From Tateyamaria sp. Alg231-49 (GTDB taxonomy: Bacteria; Pseudomonadota; Alphaproteobacteria; Rhodobacterales; Rhodobacteraceae): DNA of 64,000 nucleotides. Of the stretch, positions 7,933 through 15,884 are shown piece after piece. The translations under genes were made by a program, and so were the position numbers. The DNA is taken from contig NZ_FRFA01000006.1 in NCBI RefSeq assembly GCF_900143535.1, positions 186,001 to 250,000 of the forward strand, written 5' to 3'. How positions within the stretch are numbered: the stretch's first letter is position 1; each line of letters begins with the position of its first letter. The notes beneath the pieces were generated by a model, which saw only the letters and a list, made by a program, of their open reading frames with translations, had not been told where the DNA came from and did no database searches.

Positions 7933-8729
7933 TACACCCTCCCCAGGGCAAAGCCCTTGGCGATGTAGTTGCGCACAAAGTAGATCACGATGGCGCCGGG
8001 AATGATGGTCAGCGTTCCGGCTGCCGCCAGCAGGCCCAGTTCATAACCCGCCGAAGACGCGGTTTTTGTCATTTCGGCAGCGATTGGTTTGGCCTGCACC
8101 GCTGTCAGCGTTTTCGCCAGCAGCAGTTCAACCCATGAGAACATAAAGCAGAAGAACGCGGCCACACCCACGCCTGCCTTGATGGTTGGCAGAAAGATGG
8201 TGACGAAGAACCGCGGGAAGGAGTAGCCGTCAACATAAGCCGTTTCATCCAGTTCCTTTGGCACGCCCCCCATGAACCCTTCCAAAATCCACACAGCCAG
8301 TGGGATGTTGAACAGGCAGTGCGCTAGTGCCACTGCGAGGTGCGTGTCAAACAGCCCGACAGAGGAATAAAGCTGAAAGAACGGCAGGGCGAACACGGCC
8401 GCCGGAGCCATGCGGTTGGTCAGCAACCAGAAGAACAGTTGCTTGTCCCCAAGAAAGCGATAGCGCGAAAATGCGTAAGCTGCAGGTAGTGCCACAGCCA
8501 CAGAAATCACTGTGTTCAGAGACACATAGATAATCGAGTTGATGTAGCCCCAGTACCAGCTCGGGTCAGTGAAGATTACCTTGTAGTTGTCCAGCGTGAA
8601 CGTTTGCGGAAACAAGCTGAAACCCGACAGGATCTCGTTTGTTGTCTTGAACGACATCGCCACGAGCCAATAGATCGGCAGCATCAAAAACGCGATGTAG
8701 AGGATTGGAATGAGGGAACGTTTTTTCAT
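7932..8729 (-). CDS. glpQ: Glycerol-type ABC transporter permease GlpQ
   Basis: MalG-like inner-membrane permease, 265 residues with about six spans. The EAA loop is visible as ELDETAYVDGYSFPRFF, about 90 residues from the C-terminus. Start at 8729 overlaps the glpP stop by 4 bp, showing translational coupling. Together with glpP, glpS, glpT, glpU and glpV it forms the six-gene arrangement described for glycerol uptake in Rhizobium leguminosarum. The glycerol assignment follows from that order and the DUF2160 member; the permease sequence alone does not fix the substrate. Confidence 0.88.
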   Translation of the reverse strand: MKKRSLIPILYIAFLMLPIYWLVAMSFKTTNEILSGFSLFPQTFTLDNYKVIFTDPSWYWGYINSIIYVSLNTVISVAVALPAAYAFSRYRFLGDKQLFFWLLTNRMAPAAVFALPFFQLYSSVGLFDTHLAVALAHCLFNIPLAVWILEGFMGGVPKELDETAYVDGYSFPRFFVTIFLPTIKAGVGVAAFFCFMFSWVELLLAKTLTAVQAKPIAAEMTKTASSAGYELGLLAAAGTLTIIPGAIVIYFVRNYIAKGFALGRV

Positions 8730-9589
8730 TGTCCGTCATCCTTTGTCATGAGGGTGTAGAACAGCCAGCTGACCAGCAGCGTGATGGCAAAATAGATCAG
8801 GCTCATGGCTGCGGCTGGCCCGAGGTCAAACTGCCCGAGTGCGATTTTCACGAGATCAATGGACAAGAGCGTGGTCGAATTTCCCGGCCCACCGCCAGTG
8901 AGAACAAAGGGTTCCGTATAGATGTTGAAGCTGTCCATAAAGCGCAACAGGATTGCGATGGTCAGCACGGTTTTCATCTTGGGCAGTTGGATATAGCGGA
9001 ACACTTTCCAAGGGGACGCCCCGTCGATTTTGGCCGCCTGATAATACGCATCCGGGATCGACACGAGGCCCGCATAGCTGAGCAGGACCACCAGCGACGT
9101 CCAGTGCCACACGTCCATTGTGATGATCGTGACCCAAGCCGCGAACGGGTCTTGTGTCATGTCATAGGAAATGCCCAGCACGTCGTTCAGAAAGTATCCC
9201 AACAGACCGATATTGGGCAGGGTGAAGATGTTCCACATGGCCCCGACCACGTTCCATGGGATCAGCATGGGCAGCGCCATGAGCACAAGGCAAACCGGCA
9301 CCCACATCCCTTTGCGCGGCATGGACAACGCGATGATGACCCCCAAGGGGACTTCAATGATCAGGATAAGAAACGTGAACAGGAATTGTCGCCCAAGGGC
9401 TGCGTGAAATCGCTCAGACCTGAGGATTTGTTCAAACCAATCAAGCCCTTGCCAGAAGAACACGTTGTTGCCAAAGGTTTCCTGTACCGAATAGTTGACG
9501 ACCGTCATGATCGGGACAAGCGCATTGAATGCGACCAGAAGCAGGACCGGCAGGACAAAGAACCACGCCTTTGGATTTTCGGTTTTCAC
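8726..9589 (-). CDS. glpP: Glycerol-type ABC transporter permease GlpP
   Basis: MalF-like permease, 287 residues, six predicted spans, starting with a hydrophobic segment directly after a short basic N-terminus. EAA loop: YYQAAKIDGASPWKVF. It begins with GTG at 9589, overlapping the glpT stop by 4 bp (GTGA), so it is translated in step with the ATPase gene upstream. It should form a heterodimeric channel with GlpQ. Confidence 0.88.
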   Translation of the reverse strand: MKTENPKAWFFVLPVLLLVAFNALVPIMTVVNYSVQETFGNNVFFWQGLDWFEQILRSERFHAALGRQFLFTFLILIIEVPLGVIIALSMPRKGMWVPVCLVLMALPMLIPWNVVGAMWNIFTLPNIGLLGYFLNDVLGISYDMTQDPFAAWVTIITMDVWHWTSLVVLLSYAGLVSIPDAYYQAAKIDGASPWKVFRYIQLPKMKTVLTIAILLRFMDSFNIYTEPFVLTGGGPGNSTTLLSIDLVKIALGQFDLGPAAAMSLIYFAITLLVSWLFYTLMTKDDGQ

Positions 9590-10659
9590 GGCGAAACCTC
9601 CGTTGCAATCCAGCCGTCACGATAAAGGCGGGTCTGGGCCTGAGCAAAATTGAGATGGACGGCAGCGCCTTGTTCTGGCGCGGCACCTTCGATGATTGCC
9701 TTGACCGCCGTGTCGCCCACCATGGCTTCGACCACAGAGTGTCGGCCAACATCGGATACCTTGCGCACACGCGCCTCGAGCCCGGCATCAGCGATGGATA
9801 CGAATTCGGGGCGGATGCCCAGTTCGGTCGATCCTCCTTGGCCACTAACCGCGCCTTCCAGCGCGACAGAGTGGCCTTCGAATGTCACCCGCCCGCCATT
9901 TTCGCTGACAGGCAACACGTTCATGCCGGGTGATCCGATAAAGTGACCGACAAATGTGTGTTGTGGACGCTCGAACAACTCGACCGGCGTGCCAATCTGG
10001 ACCACTTCGCCGTCCTGCATCACAACGACCTGATCGGCGAACGTGAGCGCCTCTGTCTGATCATGGGTGACATAGATCATTGTCGCGCGGACCCGTTGGT
10101 GCAACTCCTTGAGCTTTGAACGCAGCTTCCACTTGAGATGAGGGTCGATGACGGTGAGAGGTTCGTCAAACATCACAACGTTTACATCGTCGCGCACCAG
10201 TCCGCGCCCCATCGAGATCTTTTGTTTGTTGTCGGGTGACAGGTGGGAAGCACGGACATCGAGCATCTCTTGGACTTCGAGCATCGCGGCGATGTCCGCC
10301 ACACGTTCGGCGATCCTTGCCTCTGGAACCTTGCGGTTGCGCAAGGGGAAGGCGAGATTTTCGCGCACTGTCATGGTGTCGTAGATCACCGGAAACTGGA
10401 AAACCTGCGCGATGTTGCGTTGGTCCGGGGGCAGGTCCGTGACGTCACGATCGTCAAACAGGATTTTGCCCTCTGACGGGGTCAAAAGCCCCGAGATGAT
10501 GTTCAGCAACGTGGATTTGCCGCACCCGGACGGCCCGAGCAGCGCGTAGGCACCGCCATCTTCCCAATCAAGGTCAATTTCCTTGAGTGCATAGTCCTCG
10601 GCACCCTTGGGGTTGGGCATATAGGAGTGTTTCAGGTTCGAAAGGGTGATCTTTGCCAT
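9586..10659 (-). CDS. glpT: Glycerol-type ABC transporter ATPase GlpT (degenerate signature motif)
   Basis: Nucleotide-binding subunit, 357 residues from ATG 10659, which overlaps the glpS stop (ATGA); a longer frame reaches 10773 but would run into glpS. Walker A GPSGCGKS at 42-49, Walker B MFDEP with D165/E166, and a normal H-loop YVTHD (H199). The ABC signature, normally LSGGQ, is LSPDN (140-144). The C-terminal MalK-like regulatory domain runs from about residue 240. Paired with GlpS, this predicts one catalytic and one degenerate ATP site (see finding). The name follows the rhizobial operon and should not be confused with the glycerol-3-phosphate antiporter GlpT of enterobacteria. Confidence 0.88.
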   Translation of the reverse strand: MAKITLSNLKHSYMPNPKGAEDYALKEIDLDWEDGGAYALLGPSGCGKSTLLNIISGLLTPSEGKILFDDRDVTDLPPDQRNIAQVFQFPVIYDTMTVRENLAFPLRNRKVPEARIAERVADIAAMLEVQEMLDVRASHLSPDNKQKISMGRGLVRDDVNVVMFDEPLTVIDPHLKWKLRSKLKELHQRVRATMIYVTHDQTEALTFADQVVVMQDGEVVQIGTPVELFERPQHTFVGHFIGSPGMNVLPVSENGGRVTFEGHSVALEGAVSGQGGSTELGIRPEFVSIADAGLEARVRKVSDVGRHSVVEAMVGDTAVKAIIEGAAPEQGAAVHLNFAQAQTRLYRDGWIATEVSP

Positions 10660-11723
10660 CAGGCCACGAGCCTCCCGTCCGGTGCGAAGTAGAACGCCTG
10701 ACTGGCATCCATATAAAAGCGGTGACTTTCGCCAATTTCGTAAGGATGGACACCGTGAGCCAGCGATACCCAACCGTCTTCACCCAACTGAAAATGAGCG
10801 CTGGATTCCGACCCTGACAACTCAGTGACAAGGACCGTGCCGTCCATCACCACATCGCGCGTTGAGGCAGAGACGGGTGTCACGTGGTGGGGGCGCACTG
10901 CAACGGTATAGGGGCCATCTGGCAAGGCAGCCGCCGGTCCCTCAAGCGTCCAGCTGACGCCTGTTTCCATATGGGCGCTCTGGCCTGTCTTGATGATGCT
11001 TGCCGCGTTGATCGGAGGGTCAGAAAAAACGCGTGCCGCCGTTAGGTTGTCCGGCTTGCGGTAGATTTCGGCGGTCATGCCGAATTGTGTGACGACACCA
11101 TCATCCATCAATGCCGTCTTGCCGCCCAGCAACAACGCCTCTTCGGGTTCGGACGTGGCATAGACCACCACGGCACCACGCCCGGCAAAGAGCTCGGGCA
11201 ACTGTTCGCGCAGTTCTTCGCGCAGCTTGTAGTCAAGATTGGCGAGTGGTTCGTCCAGAAACACGGCCCGGCTTTCTTTGGCGATGGCACGGGCGAGGGC
11301 ACAGCGCTGCTGCTGGCCGCCGCTTAGTTCCTGCGGGCGCCGTTTGAGCATCGGAGCAAGTTGCAGGATGTCCGCTGCTTCCTGCACGCGCCCCTCGATT
11401 TCGGATTTTGCCATGCCTGCAACCCGCAAGGGGGAGGCAATGTTATCAAAAACCGTCATATGCGGGTAATTGACGAAAAACTGGTGGACGAGGCTGATGT
11501 TACGCTTTTGCGTAGAGAGCCTTGAGACGTCCTGATCATCCATAAATATCTGACCCGAAGCCAAGGGATCCAGGCCTGCCATCAGTTTGATCAGTGAGGT
11601 CTTGCCGGACCCTGTCTGGCCCAACAGCACGTTAAAGTGCCCAGGTTCCAGTTTTAACGTCGTCGGCTTGATATGGGTGATCCCACGGACCGACTTCGTG
11701 GCATCTTTCAACGTTAAGACCAT
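10659..11723 (-). CDS. glpS: Glycerol-type ABC transporter ATPase GlpS (H-loop histidine missing)
   Basis: Nucleotide-binding subunit, 354 residues. Walker A GQTGSGKT (35-42), canonical signature LSGGQ (133-137), Walker B LDEP (D157/E158), then a MalK-like C-terminal domain from about residue 235. The switch histidine expected in a THD-type H-loop is replaced: the segment reads YATSEPEEA, with Ser191 at the histidine position. It would therefore rely on GlpT for an intact hydrolysis site. Second gene of the operon, about 95 bp after glpV across two strong hairpins. Confidence 0.88.
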   Translation of the reverse strand: MVLTLKDATKSVRGITHIKPTTLKLEPGHFNVLLGQTGSGKTSLIKLMAGLDPLASGQIFMDDQDVSRLSTQKRNISLVHQFFVNYPHMTVFDNIASPLRVAGMAKSEIEGRVQEAADILQLAPMLKRRPQELSGGQQQRCALARAIAKESRAVFLDEPLANLDYKLREELREQLPELFAGRGAVVVYATSEPEEALLLGGKTALMDDGVVTQFGMTAEIYRKPDNLTAARVFSDPPINAASIIKTGQSAHMETGVSWTLEGPAAALPDGPYTVAVRPHHVTPVSASTRDVVMDGTVLVTELSGSESSAHFQLGEDGWVSLAHGVHPYEIGESHRFYMDASQAFYFAPDGRLVA

Positions 11724-11745
11724 GATTTCCTTACCCCGGTAGAAC

Positions 11746-11810
11746 TTGGCCGAAGCTCAGGAAAAAGCTTCGGCCAAAGCATCGGCCCCCAACAAGAAGC
11801 AGGGGGCCGA
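11746..11810 (-). promoter_or_regulatory. Pair of strong hairpins between glpV and glpS
   Basis: Two perfect inverted repeats fill the glpV-glpS gap: 11-bp arms at 11746-11756 and 11767-11777, and 9-bp arms at 11782-11790 and 11802-11810. On the minus transcript the hairpin nearer glpV comes first. There is no clean T-run after either. As at 1800-1826, the position just after a binding-protein gene suggests 3' protection of the abundant binding-protein message or partial termination; this is inferred from structure and location. Confidence 0.65.
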
Positions 11811-11818
11811 AATTGCGT

Positions 11819-13552
11819 TTACTGGTTCCAGCGCGCGACCAGATCGTCGTAGTTGACGGTCTCGCCCTGCGGCTTTTCGTTGTCCAGTTTGGGCTTGGCA
11901 CCGCCATTGGCGAACCAGAACTCGGCGTCTTTCTCCTCGTTCAGACGTGGACCACACCCGCCATAGACTCCAGCTGCTTCGTCAGCTTGCTGCATCCGGG
12001 CCATGGTGATGTCCATTTCTTCCGCCAGACGATCCATCGCCTCTTGGGGTGTGAACGCGCCAGAGTTCACGTCACCGATCTGTTGCCACCAGATTTGGGC
12101 CAGCTTTGGATAATCGGGCACGTTGATGCCGGTTGGAGACCACGCCACGCGGTCAGGCGAGCGGTAGAACTCGACCAGACCACCCAATTTAGGTGCCCGC
12201 TCGGTAAAGCTCTCGTGGTTGACCGAGCTGTCGCGGATGAAGGTCAGACCCACATGGGACTTCTTCACATCGACCGTCTTGGACGTCACGAATTGAGCAT
12301 AGAGCCATGCGGCCTGAGCACGATCAGAGGGCGTGGATTTCAGGAAAGTCCACGATCCCACGTCCTGATAGCCAACCTTTTGCCCTTCGGTCCAGTAGGG
12401 GCCGTGTGGGCTAGGCGCCATCCGCCACAATGGATTGCCATCGTCATCCACAGTGTTGTTGCCTTCGGACTTCGGCTTGACCATGTCAGCGGTAAAGGCG
12501 GTGTACCAGAAGATCTGCTGGGCCACGTTGCCTTGGCTTAGTGCTGGCAGCGACTGGTAGAAGTCAAACGACGCCGCACCGGGTGGTGCATAGGCGCGCA
12601 GCCATTCATCCCACTTACGGATCGCGTAGACCGCTGCAGGACCGTTCGCAGCACCACCACGGGTGACAGACGCACCGGCAGGGTTACACGAACCGGCTTC
12701 CATGCGGATGCCCCATTCGTCGATTGGGATCCCGTTTGGCTCTCCCACAGACCCAGCACCGGCCATCGATAGCCATGCATCCGTCATCCGCCAGCCCAAA
12801 TCAGGCGCGCGTTTGCCGTAGTCCATGTGGCCGTAGATCGCGACGCCGTCGACTTCTTTCACATCGTTGGAAAAGAAGTCAGCGATGTCTTCGTAGGCGG
12901 ACCAGTTTACCGGAACACCCAGTTCATAGCCGTATTTGGCCTTGAAAGCGGCCTTGTTGTCCTCATCATCAAACCAGTCTTTGCGGAACCAGTACAGGTT
13001 CGCAAACTGCTGGTCTGGCAACTGATACAGGTTACCATCCGGTCCCGTTGTGAACTGGATTCCCATGAAGTCTTCCAGATCAAGCGTCGGTGACGTGGTC
13101 GCAGCCCAGTCACCGGCCATTTGTTCGGTCAGGTTGTAGGCCAGTTGCAACCGCGAGTGCGTACCGATCAGGTCGCTGTCGTTCACGTACCCATCATAAA
13201 GGTTCCGCTGCGTTTGCATTTGCGTTTGCACAGCCTGAACCACTTCGCCTTCGCCAAGGATCTGGTGGTTCACCTTGATGCCGGTAATTTCTTCAAATGC
13301 TTCTGTAAGCACTTCGCTTTCATAACCGTGGGTCGGAATGCCTTCCGACAGCACGTTGATTTCCATACCGCTGTATGGCTCAGCAGCATTAATGAACCAC
13401 TCCATCTCGGCCAATTGTTCGGCTTTTGACAGCGTTGAGGGTTGGAATTCCTGATCAATCCATTTTTGGGCTGCCGCAGCATCGGCAAAAGCAGTCCCGG
13501 ACCCCGCGATGACGGCAGCAGCCGCAGTCGCGGAGAGTAGATACTTACGCAT
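11819..13552 (-). CDS. glpV: Glycerol-type ABC transporter periplasmic binding protein GlpV
   Basis: Large periplasmic solute-binding protein, 577 residues, with a signal peptide (MRKYLLSATAAAAVIAG, cleavage near AFA-DA). Its size well above ordinary CUT1 binding proteins, and its place at the head of a glpSTPQU set, match the GlpV glycerol-binding protein. The upstream TTG at 13567 belongs to the Shine-Dalgarno region (GGGAGGAG) of the true ATG at 13552. First gene of the operon, so its promoter should lie in 13553-13840. No glpD, glpK or glpR gene is in the window, so glycerol catabolism must be encoded elsewhere. Confidence 0.88.
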   Translation of the reverse strand: MRKYLLSATAAAAVIAGSGTAFADAAAAQKWIDQEFQPSTLSKAEQLAEMEWFINAAEPYSGMEINVLSEGIPTHGYESEVLTEAFEEITGIKVNHQILGEGEVVQAVQTQMQTQRNLYDGYVNDSDLIGTHSRLQLAYNLTEQMAGDWAATTSPTLDLEDFMGIQFTTGPDGNLYQLPDQQFANLYWFRKDWFDDEDNKAAFKAKYGYELGVPVNWSAYEDIADFFSNDVKEVDGVAIYGHMDYGKRAPDLGWRMTDAWLSMAGAGSVGEPNGIPIDEWGIRMEAGSCNPAGASVTRGGAANGPAAVYAIRKWDEWLRAYAPPGAASFDFYQSLPALSQGNVAQQIFWYTAFTADMVKPKSEGNNTVDDDGNPLWRMAPSPHGPYWTEGQKVGYQDVGSWTFLKSTPSDRAQAAWLYAQFVTSKTVDVKKSHVGLTFIRDSSVNHESFTERAPKLGGLVEFYRSPDRVAWSPTGINVPDYPKLAQIWWQQIGDVNSGAFTPQEAMDRLAEEMDITMARMQQADEAAGVYGGCGPRLNEEKDAEFWFANGGAKPKLDNEKPQGETVNYDDLVARWNQ

Positions 13553-13749
13553 CTTATCTCCTCCCAAAGATTATGTGAGCTGACATCGGCCAGCAACGGG
13601 ATGCTACGCGCAGATGAATTACAGAGTCAAACTAATTTCTTAGTAGAAGATGTGGGGAAAGCAAAAGAAGCAGCCTGCGGGCGCCGCGTTTCACCAGTTC
13701 ACATGCAGCACAGTTTGCGTGGGTCGTACTATAAATCAGCTTCAAATGG

Positions 13750-13769
13750 GTTTCTGGCCTGCCAGAAAC
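13750..13769. promoter_or_regulatory. Perfect 20-bp inverted repeat in the glpV/thioesterase divergent region
   Basis: Nine-base-pair perfect arms (13750-13758 and 13761-13769) with a 2-bp centre, in the 287-bp region between divergent glpV and the thioesterase gene. The short centre is more typical of a DNA operator than an RNA hairpin. The rest of this intergenic stretch shows no other recognised element. Regulator unknown. Confidence 0.45.
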
Positions 13770-13839
13770 AACCAAGTTTTGCAGATGTCAGAGCGTATCC
13801 AGTACTGCTAGGATGGTATGATCGGGGCAGGGGACAACG

Positions 13840-14274
13840 ATGACCAACGATCAAGACGATAATCTGGCCCGCGCGAAAGAGCGCGGCTCACATGGGCGCC
13901 AGCAGGAAGAGGGCGTTCTGGTTATCCGCACCATCGCCATGCCTGCAGATACAAACCCGGCCGGCGACATTTTTGGCGGCTGGCTCATGTCACAGATGGA
14001 CCTGGCAGCCGGGAATATGGCCGGTCGTGTGTCGCAAGGACGAGGCGCAACCGTGGCTGTAGAGGCAATGCAGTTCTTGCGCCCGGTGAAGGTTGGAGAT
14101 GAGGTCACGCTTTATGCGACGTTGAAAAAGGTGGGCAGGACATCGATGCGCATTCATGTGGATGTGTGGGCGCGGGCGCGGTTTGCCCATGCCGGGCACA
14201 AGGTGACGGATGCCGATTTTGTCTTTGTCGCCTTGGACGAGCAGGGAAACCCCCGCCAGATCCCGGAAACCTGA
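13840..14274 (+). CDS. Acyl-CoA thioesterase, YciA-like hotdog protein
   Basis: Cytoplasmic single-domain hotdog-fold hydrolase of 144 residues that cleaves acyl-CoA to acid and CoA. The YciA/ACOT signature is clear: ADTNPAGDIFGGWLMSQMD, with the catalytic Asp in the following helix and the RPVKVGDEV segment on the central sheet. The first 25 residues are hydrophilic and outside the fold. It stands alone on the plus strand, divergent from glpV and convergent with the small Lrp-type gene 2 bp downstream, so no operon context informs its substrate. Confidence 0.9.
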   Translation: MTNDQDDNLARAKERGSHGRQQEEGVLVIRTIAMPADTNPAGDIFGGWLMSQMDLAAGNMAGRVSQGRGATVAVEAMQFLRPVKVGDEVTLYATLKKVGRTSMRIHVDVWARARFAHAGHKVTDADFVFVALDEQGNPRQIPET

Positions 14275-14276
14275 TC

Positions 14277-14516
14277 CTAGAACACTTTGAATGTCATCGT
14301 GGTCAGTGACCGTTCGATGCCGGCGATGTCGAGCAGGTTTTCGTTGATGTACTTGCCCACATCTGCGCCGGCCGGAATATAGAGCTTCATTAGCAGGTCG
14401 TAGTCCCCTGATGTCGAGAACAGTTCGGAATGGATTTCGCGCAAGGCAATGGCTTCAGCCACGTCGTAAGTGGTGCCGGGGCGGCAACGGATCTGGATAA
14501 AGACGCAAGTCGACAT
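14277..14516 (-). CDS. Stand-alone Lrp/AsnC-type ligand-binding (RAM) domain protein
   Basis: 79-residue protein consisting only of the alpha/beta ligand-sensing and oligomerisation domain of Lrp/AsnC regulators (FIQIRCRPGTTYDVAEAI ... SGDYDLLMKLYI ... TMTFKVF). No helix-turn-helix is present and there is no coding room for one upstream before hisB, so it is a natural single-domain form and not a fragment made by the window. Such proteins can bind amino acids and assemble with full-length Lrp proteins. It is divergent from hisB (143 bp), but no functional link to histidine synthesis is shown. Confidence 0.88.
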   Translation of the reverse strand: MSTCVFIQIRCRPGTTYDVAEAIALREIHSELFSTSGDYDLLMKLYIPAGADVGKYINENLLDIAGIERSLTTMTFKVF

Positions 14517-14658
14517 GAGGCAGGGGCCCTTTCGCGATGAAGTGGTGCCGTTTTAGTGACATGTCGGGGCCGGCCAGCACAAGGGGGGCGCGCAGGACTT
14601 GGCGCAGACGCACACCCCGCCTATAGAGAGCGCGACGTGACTTTTTGAGAGGCTCCTT

Positions 14659-15246
14659 ATGCGCCGCGCCACCCTGACCCGCACCACGGCAGAGACTGAT
14701 ATCTCGGTTAAGCTGAACCTTGACGGCACTGGTGTCTATGACAACCAGACCGGAGTCGGGTTTTTTGACCACATGTTGGATCAGTTGGCGCGCCATGCGT
14801 TGATCGACATGACTGTGTGCTGCGAGGGCGATCTGCATATTGATGATCACCACACGGTCGAAGATGTGGGCATCGCGATTGGTCAGGCGCTGTCCCGCGC
14901 CGTGGGGGACAAAAAGGGTATCCAGCGCTACGGGTCCTGCCTGTTGCCCATGGATGATGCGCTGGTCCGGGCTGCCCTTGATCTGTCGGGCCGTCCGTTT
15001 CTTGTGTGGAATGTCGATCTGCCCACGCCCAAAATCGGCACCTTTGACACAGAACTGGTGCGCGAATTTTTTCAGGCGCTCAGCACTCATGGCGGCATTA
15101 CGCTACATGTGGATATGCTGCATGGCCTCAACAGCCACCATATTGCTGAGGCTGCATTCAAAGCCGTGGCCCGCGCCTTGCGTATCGCCCTTGAGGTTGA
15201 TGCCCGTGTGGCAGACGCCATTCCTTCGACCAAGGGTAGCCTATGA
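14659..15246 (+). CDS. hisB: Imidazoleglycerol-phosphate dehydratase HisB
   Basis: Sixth-step enzyme of histidine biosynthesis, dehydrating imidazole glycerol phosphate to imidazole acetol phosphate; Mn-dependent, cytoplasmic. 195 residues, full family length, monofunctional (no HisN phosphatase domain). Metal-binding motifs [11 protein letters not shown] and, in the second half, [12 protein letters not shown] are intact. Its stop overlaps the hisH start by 4 bp (ATGA), indicating coupling. Only hisB and hisH are here; hisA, hisF and hisE, often next, are not. Confidence 0.96.
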   Translation: MRRATLTRTTAETDISVKLNLDGTGVYDNQTGVGFFDHMLDQLARHALIDMTVCCEGDLHIDDHHTVEDVGIAIGQALSRAVGDKKGIQRYGSCLLPMDDALVRAALDLSGRPFLVWNVDLPTPKIGTFDTELVREFFQALSTHGGITLHVDMLHGLNSHHIAEAAFKAVARALRIALEVDARVADAIPSTKGSL

Positions 15247-15884
15247 GCCTGACGGCACTGATCGATTACGAAAGCGGTAATCTTCACTCCGCTGAAAAGG
15301 CGTTTCAGCGGATGGCCCGCGATTTGGGCGAAGGCACCGTCGTTGTCACCTCGGATGCCGATGTCGTGGCGCGGGCGGACCGTGTTGTGCTACCCGGTGA
15401 CGGGGCCTTTCCGGCCTGTGCGGCGGCTTTGCGCGGTACCGGTGGCCTATATGACGCCCTTGTTGAAGCGGTTGAAGTCAAGGCCCGTCCGTTTCTGGGT
15501 ATTTGCGTGGGCATGCAGTTGATGGCCACATGGGGCCGGGAATACAAAGACACGCCCGGTCTGGATTGGGTTGCGGGGCAGGTCGTGCCGATTGCGCCTG
15601 CGGACCCGTCCATGAAAGTCCCGCATATGGGCTGGAATGATCTGGTGTTGGAGACAGACCACCCGGTTTTTGATGGTATCGCCAACGGCGATCACACCTA
15701 TTTTGTGCACTCGTATCAGTTTGAAGTGGCCGATCCGGCCCTGCGGCTGGCGCATGTGGACTACGGTGGTGACGTCAGCGCGGTGATTGGCACCGGCACG
15801 ATGCTGGGCATGCAGTTTCACCCCGAGAAGAGCCAGGATGTCGGCTTGCGCATGATCCGGAATTTCCTGAAGTGGGCACCTTAG
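15243..15884 (+). CDS. hisH: Imidazole glycerol phosphate synthase subunit HisH
   Basis: Glutaminase subunit of the HisH-HisF complex, supplying ammonia for imidazole ring formation. 213 residues, class I glutamine amidotransferase: nucleophile Cys in GICVGMQLM, His and Glu in the segment [10 protein letters not shown]. Translationally coupled to hisB. The end overlaps the end of the convergent lldD-like gene by 4 bp. Its partner hisF is not in this window. Confidence 0.96.
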   Translation: MSLTALIDYESGNLHSAEKAFQRMARDLGEGTVVVTSDADVVARADRVVLPGDGAFPACAAALRGTGGLYDALVEAVEVKARPFLGICVGMQLMATWGREYKDTPGLDWVAGQVVPIAPADPSMKVPHMGWNDLVLETDHPVFDGIANGDHTYFVHSYQFEVADPALRLAHVDYGGDVSAVIGTGTMLGMQFHPEKSQDVGLRMIRNFLKWAP

